NCBI GenBank assembly: GCA_000720805.1
Contig: JODI01000164.1
Span: 1 to 8,866 of the forward strand
DNA from: Streptomyces violaceoruber
GTDB taxonomy: Bacteria; Actinomycetota; Actinomycetes; Streptomycetales; Streptomycetaceae
Reading direction: 5' to 3'
DNA: 8,866 nucleotides
In this document: positions 1-6,144 of the stretch, one piece after another
How positions within the stretch are numbered: position 1 is the first letter of the stretch
How the letters are laid out: the number at the start of each line of letters is the position of its first letter
The notes under the pieces: generated by a model
Told to the model about the DNA's origin: nothing
Database searches by the model: none
Seen by the model: the letters and a program-made list of their open reading frames with translations, nothing else
Program-made: the position numbers and the translations under genes

Positions 1-20
1 ACACCGTACGCACCGATCTC

Positions 21-79
21 ACCCGTACCCGTACCCGCAGCCGACCCGCACCCCCCCCCAAACCCACCCCACCCCCTCC
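21..79 (-). repeat. C-rich tract with G-quadruplex potential on the minus strand
   Basis: The plus strand is almost pure C and A here. Two ACCCGT units and a related ACCCGC lie at 21-38, followed by C runs of 9 (51-59), 3 (63-65), 4 (67-70) and 5 (72-76). The minus strand therefore has four G runs separated by 1-3 bases, which fits an intramolecular G-quadruplex motif. It lies directly upstream of the yigZ -10 element and covers its -35 position. Folding is inferred from the run pattern only. Confidence 0.55.
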
Positions 80-82
80 GCA

Positions 83-94
83 TAGGCTGGCCCG
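83..94 (+). promoter_or_regulatory. -10 element of a probable leaderless yigZ promoter
   Basis: TAGGCT at 83-88 matches the actinomycete -10 consensus TANNNT/TAGGNT. Six bases separate it from the ATG at 95, so transcription would start at or next to the A of the start codon. There is no purine-rich ribosome binding site, although the AGG within the -10 is a weak alternative. No good -35 is visible because that position falls in the C-rich tract. Confidence 0.5.
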
Positions 95-721
95 ATGCAG
101 GACCAGTACCGCACCGTGGCCCGCGCCGGCGTGCACGAGACCGAGGTCAACCGTTCACGCTTCCTGTGCGCCCTCGCCCCGGCCGCCACCGAGCGGGAGG
201 CCCAGGACTTCGTCGCCGGCGTCCGCAAGGAGCACGCGGACGCCACGCACAACTGCTTCGCGTACGTCATCGGCGCCGACGCCGCGATCCAGAAGGCGAG
301 CGACGACGGCGAACCCGGCGGTACCGCCGGCGTCCCCATGCTCCAGATGCTGCTGCGCCGCGACATGCGGTACGTCGTCGCCGTCGTCACCCGCTACTAC
401 GGCGGTGTCAAGCTCGGCGCGGGGGGCCTCATCAGGGCGTACGGGGGAGCGGTCGGCGAAGCGCTGGACTCCCTCGGCACGATCACCCGCCGCCGGTTCC
501 GCCTCGCCACGGTGACGGTGGACCATCAGCGGGCGGGAAAGATCCAGAACGATCTGCGGGCCACCGGACGCGAGGTCCGGGACGTGCGCTACGGCGAGGC
601 GGTCACCATCGAGATCGGACTGCCGGACGCCGGTGTGGAGGCCTTCCGGGCCTGGCTCGCCGACGCGACCGCCGGTACGGCGGGGTTCGAACTGGGCGGA
701 GAGGCCTACGGGGACGCCTGA
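95..721 (+). CDS. yigZ: YigZ/IMPACT family protein (UPF0029 + DUF1949)
   Basis: A 208-residue protein of the YigZ/IMPACT family, probably cytosolic; no signal peptide or membrane segment is seen. The N-terminal UPF0029 domain (about residues 15-125) carries the family signature: HNCFAYVIG (52-60), a DDGEP-GGTAG turn (70-79) and VVTRYYGGVKLGAGGL (97-112). A DUF1949-like ferredoxin-fold domain follows at about 138-193. Length is normal for bacterial YigZ. Eukaryotic IMPACT modulates GCN1/GCN2 signalling in translation control, but the bacterial function is unsettled and I infer none beyond family membership. The ATG at 95 is chosen because it is the first start after the -10 element and leaves the domain complete. 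The gene stands alone: a hairpin follows the stop and sbcD has its own -10 element. Confidence 0.93.
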   Translation: MQDQYRTVARAGVHETEVNRSRFLCALAPAATEREAQDFVAGVRKEHADATHNCFAYVIGADAAIQKASDDGEPGGTAGVPMLQMLLRRDMRYVVAVVTRYYGGVKLGAGGLIRAYGGAVGEALDSLGTITRRRFRLATVTVDHQRAGKIQNDLRATGREVRDVRYGEAVTIEIGLPDAGVEAFRAWLADATAGTAGFELGGEAYGDA

Positions 722-734
722 CGGTCCGCGGCGT

Positions 735-754
735 CGGCGACCGGCTGGTCGCCG
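735..754 (+). terminator. Hairpin after yigZ, probable terminator
   Basis: GGCGACC (736-742) and GGTCGCC (747-753) pair perfectly around a GGCT loop, and C735-G754 extends the stem to 8 bp. It starts 13 bases after the yigZ stop codon. No T tract follows, which is common for terminators in GC-rich actinomycetes. It separates yigZ from sbcD. Confidence 0.55.
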
Positions 755-866
755 GACGTCCGCGCGCGGTGGACCACCACGTGCAATACGGTCATAACGG
801 CCGTACGCAGAGGGGCCCATGACGGTCGATACGGGAGTAACCACCCGTGATGTCAGACCCCACCGT

Positions 867-880
867 TAGTCTCGGGGATC
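867..880 (+). promoter_or_regulatory. -10 element of a probable leaderless sbcD promoter
   Basis: TAGTCT (867-872) fits the TANNNT -10 pattern and ends 8 bases before the sbcD ATG at 881, so the transcript would begin at or just before the start codon. The only purine run nearby, GGGG at 874-877, is 3 bases from the ATG, too close to act as a ribosome binding site. The -35 position is weak. Confidence 0.42.
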
Positions 881-2044
881 ATGAGACTGCTGCACACTTC
901 CGACTGGCATCTCGGCCGGGCGTTCCACCGGGTGAACATGCTCGGGGCCCAGGCCGAGTTCATCGGCCATCTCGTCACGACCGTGCGGGAGCGCGGCGTC
1001 GACGCGGTGGTCGTGTCGGGAGACGTGTACGACCGCGCGGTTCCGCCGCTCGCCGCGGTCGAACTGTTCGACGACGCCCTGCACCGTCTGGCCGGCCTCG
1101 GCGTGCCCACCGTGATGATCTCCGGCAACCACGACTCGGCCCGCCGGCTCGGCGTGGGCGCGGGCCTCATCCAACGCGCGGGCATCCATCTGCGGACCGA
1201 GCCGTCGGCCTGCGGAGTGCCGGTGGTCCTGTCCGACGCCCATGGCGACGTGGCGTTCTACGGCCTGCCCTATCTCGAACCCGCCCTGGTCAAGGACGAG
1301 TTCGCCGTGGAGAAGGCCGGGCACGAGGCGGTGCTCGCCGCAGCCATGGACCGGGTCCGCGCCGACCTCGCCACCCGCGCGCGGGGGACACGTTCCGTCG
1401 TCCTCGCGCATGCCTTCGTCACCGGCGGCGAGGCCAGCGACAGCGAACGGGACATCACGGTCGGGGGGGTGGCCGCCGTGCCCGCCGGCGTCTTCGACGG
1501 CGTCGACTACGCGGCCCTCGGGCATCTGCACGGCAGCCAGACCATCACCGAGCGCGTGCGCTACTCCGGCTCCCCGCTGCCGTACTCCTTCTCGGAGGCC
1601 GGCCACCGCAAGAGCATGTGGCTCGTCGACCTGGACGCCGAGGGCGCGGTGAGCGCCGAACGCGTCGACTGCCCGGTGCCCCGCGCCCTGGCCCGCATCC
1701 GGGGCGCCCTGGAGGACCTGCTCGCCGACCCGGAGCTGACCCGGCACGAGGAGGCGTGGGTGGAGGCCACGCTCACCGACCCGGTCCGGCCCGCCGACCC
1801 CATGGCCCGGCTCGCCGAGCGCTTCCCGCACACGCTCAGCCTCGTCTTCGACCCCGAGCGGGCGCCGGACGACCCCGACGTGTCGTACGCCAGGCGACTC
1901 GCCGGCCGCAGCGACCAGGAGATCGCGGAGGACTTCGTGGCCCATGTGCGCGGCGCCGGTCCCGACGCGCGCGAACAGGCGGTGCTGCGGGACGCGTTCG
2001 ACACCGTGCGGGCGGACGCGACCGTGCGGGAGGTGGCGCGGTGA
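881..2044 (+). CDS. sbcD: SbcD, exonuclease subunit of SbcCD (Mre11-type phosphoesterase)
   Basis: A 387-residue calcineurin-like metallophosphoesterase, the nuclease subunit of SbcCD. With SbcC it opens and trims DNA hairpins and protein-blocked double-strand ends. The Mre11-type metal-ligand motifs are all present: DWH (D8, H10), GD (D48), GNHD (N83, H84, D85), a histidine at 177 (LAH) and GHLHG with H215 and H217. The C-terminal third (about 270-387) matches the capping and SbcC-binding region in position. The length is typical of actinobacterial SbcD. The ATG at 881 puts the LLHTSDWHLGR motif at the extreme N-terminus, as usual in the family. The stop TGA overlaps the sbcC GTG in GTGA, which implies translational coupling and matched production of the subunits. 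Confidence 0.97.
   Translation: MRLLHTSDWHLGRAFHRVNMLGAQAEFIGHLVTTVRERGVDAVVVSGDVYDRAVPPLAAVELFDDALHRLAGLGVPTVMISGNHDSARRLGVGAGLIQRAGIHLRTEPSACGVPVVLSDAHGDVAFYGLPYLEPALVKDEFAVEKAGHEAVLAAAMDRVRADLATRARGTRSVVLAHAFVTGGEASDSERDITVGGVAAVPAGVFDGVDYAALGHLHGSQTITERVRYSGSPLPYSFSEAGHRKSMWLVDLDAEGAVSAERVDCPVPRALARIRGALEDLLADPELTRHEEAWVEATLTDPVRPADPMARLAERFPHTLSLVFDPERAPDDPDVSYARRLAGRSDQEIAEDFVAHVRGAGPDAREQAVLRDAFDTVRADATVREVAR
2029..2033 (+). promoter_or_regulatory. sbcC ribosome binding site inside sbcD
   Basis: GGAGG lies 7 bases before the GTG at 2041, within the last codons of sbcD. It fixes the sbcC start at 2041, although the same frame stays open far upstream through sbcD. Confidence 0.75.
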
Positions 2045-5043
2045 GGCTGCACCGACTGGACATCACCGCGTTCGGCCCCTTCGGCGGCTCCCAGAGCGTC
2101 GACTTCGACGAGCTGTCGGCGGCCGGGCTCTTCCTCCTGCACGGACCGACGGGGGCGGGGAAGACCTCCGTCCTCGACGCGGTGTGTTACGCGCTGTACG
2201 GCTCGGTGCCGGGCGCGCGGCAGAGCGGCCAGGGCCTGACCCTGCGCAGCGACCACGCCGCCACCGGCTCGCGCACCGAGATCCGTCTCGAACTGACCGT
2301 CGCCGGGCGGCGGTTGGAGGTCACCCGCCAGCCTCCCTGGGAGCGCCCCAAGAAGCGCGGCGCCGGAACGACCCTCGACAAGGCGCAGAGCTGGCTGCGC
2401 GAGTACGACGCCACCGTCGGCGCCTGGAAGGACCTCAGCCGGTCCCACCAGGAGATCGGCGAGGAGATCACCCAGCTGCTCGGTATGAGCCGTGAGCAGT
2501 TCTGCCAGGTCGTCCTGCTGCCCCAGGGCGACTTCGCACGGTTCCTGCGCGCCGACGCGGAGGCCCGCGGCCGGCTGCTCGGCCGGCTCTTCGACACCCA
2601 CCGCTTCGCCGAGGTCGAGAAACGGCTCGCCGAACGCAGGCGGGCGGCCGAGGCCCAGGTGCGTGAGGGGGACGCCGCGTTGCTGGCCGACGCGCACCGC
2701 ATGCAGCAGGCGGCCGGCGACGCCATGGAGCTGCCCGAACTGGCGCCCGGCGAACCGGGACTGGCCGAGGCCGTCCTGAGCGCGGCCGCCGTCGCCCGCA
2801 GCACCACCCGTGAACAGCTGACGATCGCCCGCTGCCGTCTCACGGCCGCCGAGTCGGCCCAGGCGGCGGCCGAGCGGGACCTGGCCGACGTACGCGAACG
2901 GGACCGGCTGCAGCGGCGGTTCACCGAGGCGCGGGACCGGGCCGCCCGACTGGAGGAGCGCGCGGACGCCTACCGGGAGGCGCAGGCGCGGATGGAGCGG
3001 GCCCGCAAGGCGGAGGCGGTGGCACCGGCCCTGGAGCTGCGGGAGGCGACGGACGCCGAGCACCGCGCAGCTGCCGCGGCGCAGGCACGCGCGCGTGCCC
3101 TGCTCTCCGCGTTCCCCGATGATTTCGCCGGCGCCGGTGCCGCCGGTCTCGCCGCCGCGGCGCGGCGGGCCGCAGAGGAACTGGGTGGGCTGGAGTCGGC
3201 ACGCCGGGCCGAGCGGCGACTCGCCGAACTCGTCGCGGAACGGGCCGACCTGGAGCGTCAGGAGCGGGCCGACGAGGAGGTCCGGCAGGAGGCGGAGGCC
3301 TGGCTCGCCGGATGGGAGGCGACCCGGGCCGGACTGCAGAGCCGGATCGAGTCCGCGCGGGAGGCGGCGACACGGGCCGAGCAGCTCTCCGTCCAGCGCG
3401 AGCCCGCGCAGCGGCGGCTCGACGCCGCGCGCCTGCGCGACCAGCTGGCCGGTGACACGGAAACGGCCGCCGAACAGGCCCGTCTCGCGCGGGAAAGGGC
3501 CCTGAAGGCCAAGGCGCACTGGCTCGACGTCAAGGAACAACGCCTCGACGGCATCGCCGCCGAACTCGCCGCGCAGCTGGAGGACGGCGCGCCCTGTGCC
3601 GTCTGCGGGGCCACCGAACACCCGGCCCCCGCGCGCAAGGACGCCGGACACGTGGACCGGGTGGCGGAGGAGCGGGCGCTGGCCGACTACCAGCGGGCGG
3701 AGGAGCTGCACACGGAGAGGGAACGGCGCCTGGGCGTCGTACGGGAGGCCCTGGCCGCCGCCACCGCCGAGGCCGGTGACGCGTCGACCGAGCGACTCGC
3801 CGAAGCGGCGGACGACTTGGAGCGGCTCCACGCGCGGGCCCGCAGGGACGCCTCCGTCCTGCACTCTGCGCACGAGGAGCTGCGGCGTGCCGAGGACGAA
3901 CACGAGCAGCGCACCGCCGCCCGGCAGCAGGCGGCGGTGCGGGCCGCCGCCCGGGTGGGACACCGTGAACGGCTGGACCGGGAGCGGGCCGCTGTGGACG
4001 CCGAGCTGGCCCAGGCGCGGGGCGCGGCCGACAGTGTGGCCGCGCGGGCCGCACAGCTGGAGCGGCGGACAGCCCTCCTCACCGACGCCGCCGACGCGGC
4101 GCGGGCCGCCGAGGACACCGCTCAGCGCCTCAAGGACGCCGATGCCCGGCTCGCCGACGCCGCTTTCCGGGCCGGCTTCGACACCCCTCAGGACGCGGCC
4201 GCCGCCCTGCTCGACGACGCCGCCCACCGTGAACTCCAACGCCGCCTGGACGCCTGGCAGTCGGAGGAGGCCGCGGTACGGGCCGTCCTCGCCGAGACCG
4301 ACACCGCGGCCGCCGCCCAGCAGCCGCCCGCCGACCTCACCGCGGCCGAGCGGGCCGCCGCCACCGCGGCCCAGCGGCTGCGCGGCGCCGCCTCCGCGTG
4401 CGACGCGGCGGCCCGGCGCTGCACCGAACTCGACCGCCTCTCCTCGCGCGCGGTCACCGGCGTACGCCGGCTGGCGCCGCTGCGCGAGGAGTACGACCGG
4501 GTGGCCCGGCTGGCGGGCCTCGCCGCGGGAACCTCGGCGGACAACGAACGCAAGATGCGCCTGGAGTCGTACGTCCTGGCGGCCCGGCTGGAACAGGTGG
4601 CCGCCGCCGCGACCGTACGACTGCAGCGCATGTCCTCGGGCCGCTACACCCTCGTCCACTCGGACGACCGCACCGGCCGCGGCCGCAGCGGTCTCGGGCT
4701 GCATGTCGTCGACGCCTGGACCGGCCGCGAGCGCGACACGGCGACCCTGTCCGGCGGCGAGACCTTCTTCGCCTCGCTCGCCCTCGCGCTCGGCCTCGCG
4801 GACGTCGTCACCGACGAGGCCGGCGGGGTCCGGCTCGACACCCTCTTCATCGACGAGGGCTTCGGCAGCCTCGACGACCAGACCCTCGACGAGGTCCTCG
4901 ACGTCCTCGACTCCCTGCGTGAACGCGACCGCAGCGTCGGCATCGTCAGCCACGTCCCCGACCTGCGGCGGCGCATCCACGCCCAGTTGGAGGTGGTGAA
5001 GGGCCGCTCGGGGTCGACGCTGCGGCAGCGGGGCGTCGGCTGA
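2041..5043 (+). CDS. sbcC: SbcC, SMC-like ATPase subunit of SbcCD (Rad50-type)
   Basis: A 1000-residue Rad50/SbcC ATPase that clamps DNA and drives SbcD nuclease action at ends and hairpins. The N-terminal half-ATPase begins RLHRLDITAFGPF and has the Walker A motif GPTGAGKTS (35-43). Long coiled-coil arms rich in Ala, Glu and Arg (about 180-500 and 540-850) flank a zinc-hook CAVC motif (C519 and C522) at the exact middle of the protein. The C-terminal half has the ABC signature LSGGE (903-907) and a Walker B with D-loop from LFIDEGFGSLD (935-945). All catalytic motifs are intact and the length is normal (E. coli SbcC is about 1050). The GTG start is fixed by GGAGG 7 bases upstream and by the GTGA overlap with sbcD. 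The hook is CAVC, where CPxC is commoner. It ends 2 bases from the convergent lrp stop. Confidence 0.97.
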   Translation: MRLHRLDITAFGPFGGSQSVDFDELSAAGLFLLHGPTGAGKTSVLDAVCYALYGSVPGARQSGQGLTLRSDHAATGSRTEIRLELTVAGRRLEVTRQPPWERPKKRGAGTTLDKAQSWLREYDATVGAWKDLSRSHQEIGEEITQLLGMSREQFCQVVLLPQGDFARFLRADAEARGRLLGRLFDTHRFAEVEKRLAERRRAAEAQVREGDAALLADAHRMQQAAGDAMELPELAPGEPGLAEAVLSAAAVARSTTREQLTIARCRLTAAESAQAAAERDLADVRERDRLQRRFTEARDRAARLEERADAYREAQARMERARKAEAVAPALELREATDAEHRAAAAAQARARALLSAFPDDFAGAGAAGLAAAARRAAEELGGLESARRAERRLAELVAERADLERQERADEEVRQEAEAWLAGWEATRAGLQSRIESAREAATRAEQLSVQREPAQRRLDAARLRDQLAGDTETAAEQARLARERALKAKAHWLDVKEQRLDGIAAELAAQLEDGAPCAVCGATEHPAPARKDAGHVDRVAEERALADYQRAEELHTERERRLGVVREALAAATAEAGDASTERLAEAADDLERLHARARRDASVLHSAHEELRRAEDEHEQRTAARQQAAVRAAARVGHRERLDRERAAVDAELAQARGAADSVAARAAQLERRTALLTDAADAARAAEDTAQRLKDADARLADAAFRAGFDTPQDAAAALLDDAAHRELQRRLDAWQSEEAAVRAVLAETDTAAAAQQPPADLTAAERAAATAAQRLRGAASACDAAARRCTELDRLSSRAVTGVRRLAPLREEYDRVARLAGLAAGTSADNERKMRLESYVLAARLEQVAAAATVRLQRMSSGRYTLVHSDDRTGRGRSGLGLHVVDAWTGRERDTATLSGGETFFASLALALGLADVVTDEAGGVRLDTLFIDEGFGSLDDQTLDEVLDVLDSLRERDRSVGIVSHVPDLRRRIHAQLEVVKGRSGSTLRQRGVG

Positions 5044-5045
5044 GG

Positions 5046-5492
5046 TCAGTGGCCGAGCGGACGCCGGGGCAGGGGGGACGAGTAGACCACGCTGGTGGTC
5101 ACCGAGCCCAGGGCGCCGATCTTGCCCGACACCTCCTCCAGGTGACGCATCGAACGGGCCGTGACCTTGATGACGAAGCAGTCGTCGCCCGTGACGTGGT
5201 GGGCCTCCAGGATCTCGGGCGTCACCGCGACCAAGTCGTGGAACGGCTTGTAGTTGCCGTTCGGGTAGCGCAGCCGCACGAACGCCAGGATCGGCAGACC
5301 GAGCCGCTCCGGGTCCACGACGGCCGCGTACCCCTGGATCACCCCCGCCTCCTCCAGCCGCCGCACCCGCTCGGTCACCGCACTCGCGGACATGGAGACG
5401 GCCCGGGCCAGCTCGGCAAAACTGGCCCGTCCCTCCCGCTGGAGGACATCGAGGATGCGCCAGTCGGTGGCGTCCGGGGAAAACGCGGTCAT
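5046..5492 (-). CDS. Lrp/AsnC family transcriptional regulator
   Basis: A 148-residue Lrp/AsnC regulator. An N-terminal winged helix-turn-helix (about 6-55) shows the typical DWRILDVLQREGRASFAELA and SMSASAVTERVRRLEEAGVI pattern. A RAM/AsnC ligand-binding domain follows (about 66-140), including HHVTGDDCFVIKV (98-110), the segment that usually contributes to effector binding between subunits. Such proteins form dimers to octamers and sense amino acids or other small molecules; the ligand cannot be read from sequence. The start at 5492 gives the usual short leader before the HTH. The gene is divergent from the rhodanese gene and shares a 129-base intergenic region with it, so regulation of that gene and of itself is the natural inference. 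The short tail PRRPLGH is unremarkable. Confidence 0.93.
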   Translation of the reverse strand: MTAFSPDATDWRILDVLQREGRASFAELARAVSMSASAVTERVRRLEEAGVIQGYAAVVDPERLGLPILAFVRLRYPNGNYKPFHDLVAVTPEILEAHHVTGDDCFVIKVTARSMRHLEEVSGKIGALGSVTTSVVYSSPLPRRPLGH

Positions 5493-5498
5493 GACCGA

Positions 5499-5528
5499 GA
5501 AGTAGCAGGGAAATCACCGGCGGGACAA
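5499..5528 (-). promoter_or_regulatory. Candidate lrp promoter, possibly leaderless
   Basis: Read on the minus strand, TTGTCC (5528-5523) is a partial -35 match and TACTTC (5504-5499) a partial -10 match, with an 18-base spacer. The -10 ends 6 bases before the ATG at 5492, so the transcript may start on the start codon. No clear ribosome binding site precedes the ATG. Confidence 0.38.
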
Positions 5529-5550
5529 GTGGTGTGCCGTGGATAGTGCC

Positions 5551-5579
5551 TTCAGAGTCCGGATCGACGCTCGTAGATT
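5551..5579 (+). promoter_or_regulatory. Candidate promoter of the rhodanese gene
   Basis: TTCAGA (5551-5556) and TAGATT (5574-5579) are separated by 17 bases and match the -35 and -10 consensus moderately. Transcription would start near 5586, leaving a leader of about 36 bases that contains the GAGGAAGGCAGG ribosome binding region (5601-5612). This is unlike the leaderless arrangement of several neighbours. Confidence 0.42.
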
Positions 5580-5621
5580 TCGGGGTGCCGATATCCGCAC
5601 GAGGAAGGCAGGCCCACGATC

Positions 5622-6101
5622 ATGACCATGACCCGCACCCCCAACCCCGTCCTGCGCGCCGCCCCCGCCGCCCCGGCCGAGGCCGCCGCCCACTTCCGCG
5701 CGAGCCTCGCCTTCCACGCCGACGTGTCCGACGTCGCCGCCGCGCTCGCCACCGGCGAGAACCCCGGCTTCGTCGTCCTCGACTCCCGCTCCACCGAATC
5801 CTGGGACCAGGGGCACATCCCGGGCGCCGTCCACCTGCCCACCGCGCTCATCCCCGAGCAGGCCGAGCAACTCCTCGACAGATCCGTACCTGTGGTGACG
5901 TACTGCTGGGGTCCCGGCTGCAACGGGGCGACCCGGGCCGCACTCGCCCTCGCCGGACTCGGCTACCAGGTCAAGGAGATGCTCGGCGGCTTCGAGTACT
6001 GGGCGCGCGAGGGCTTTCCGTACGAGACCTGGCAGGGCCGCGAGCGCCGCGCGGCCGATCCCCTGACCGCGCCGGTGGACGCTAAGAACTGCGGCTGCTG
6101 A
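5622..6101 (+). CDS. Single-domain rhodanese-like protein with C-terminal Cys-x-Cys tail
   Basis: A 159-residue cytosolic protein with one rhodanese domain (about 30-135). Visible marks are VVLDSRSTESWDQGHIPGAVHLP (51-73, with D54, R56 and H65) and the active loop YCWGPGCNGATRAA (94-107), then LGGFEYW. Rhodaneses carry sulfane sulfur as a cysteine persulfide. The catalytic cysteine could be C95, which aligns with the usual loop-opening Cys, or C100, which gives a C-x4-R loop with R105. The loop is about two residues longer than in GlpE. The protein ends Asn-Cys-Gly-Cys (C157, C159), a possible second thiol site. The start is ATG at 5622 or 5628; the purine-rich GAGGAAGGCAGG at 5601-5612 serves either. 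The gene is divergent from lrp. The substrate is unknown; a role in sulfur transfer or thiol stress is inference. Confidence 0.9.
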   Translation: MTMTRTPNPVLRAAPAAPAEAAAHFRASLAFHADVSDVAAALATGENPGFVVLDSRSTESWDQGHIPGAVHLPTALIPEQAEQLLDRSVPVVTYCWGPGCNGATRAALALAGLGYQVKEMLGGFEYWAREGFPYETWQGRERRAADPLTAPVDAKNCGC

Positions 6102-6112
6102 GGCCGCAGTTC
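6086..6112 (+). terminator. Perfect hairpin over the rhodanese stop codon
   Basis: GAACTGCGGC (6086-6095) and GCCGCAGTTC (6103-6112) form a perfect 10-bp stem with a 7-base loop. The loop contains the TGA stop (6099-6101), and the left arm encodes the last residues, including most of the Cys-Gly-Cys tail. It has no T tract. The right arm ends 19 bases before the -10 element of the next gene, so termination and that promoter are packed together. Confidence 0.6.
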
Positions 6113-6131
6113 GCCGCGGCGGGCGGGCGTG

Positions 6132-6144
6132 TAGGTTCTGCCGC
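6132..6144 (+). promoter_or_regulatory. -10 element of a probable leaderless promoter for the Imm21-like gene
   Basis: TAGGTT (6132-6137) is a perfect TAGGNT -10 element and ends 7 bases before the ATG at 6145, which puts the transcript start at the start codon. The -35 position (about 6109-6115, for example TTCGCC) overlaps the end of the upstream hairpin and matches poorly. AGG within the -10 is the only ribosome-binding-like triplet. Confidence 0.5.

Noticed and set aside
21..38. ACCCGT repeats as a CRISPR or microsatellite array
   Set aside because: There are only two exact and one near 6-base unit with no spacers, so it is just part of the C-rich tract.
819..869. 16-codon ORF (MTVDTGVTTRDVRPHR) upstream of sbcD, preceded by GAGGGG
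   Set aside because: It ends on the TAG of the sbcD -10 element. If sbcD is leaderless this ORF is not transcribed with it, and nothing else supports it as a leader peptide.
847..2040. In-frame upstream extension of sbcC through sbcD
   Set aside because: The sbcC frame is open across sbcD only because of GC-rich composition. The translated sequence is Arg/Gly-rich low-complexity, while the sbcD frame has all the nuclease motifs, and a GGAGG site marks GTG 2041 as the start.
1561..5517. Antisense open frame of 1318 codons covering sbcC and lrp
   Set aside because: The protein is Gly/Arg/Pro-rich, has no recognisable domain, and mirrors the third-codon GC bias of sbcC. It is a typical shadow frame.
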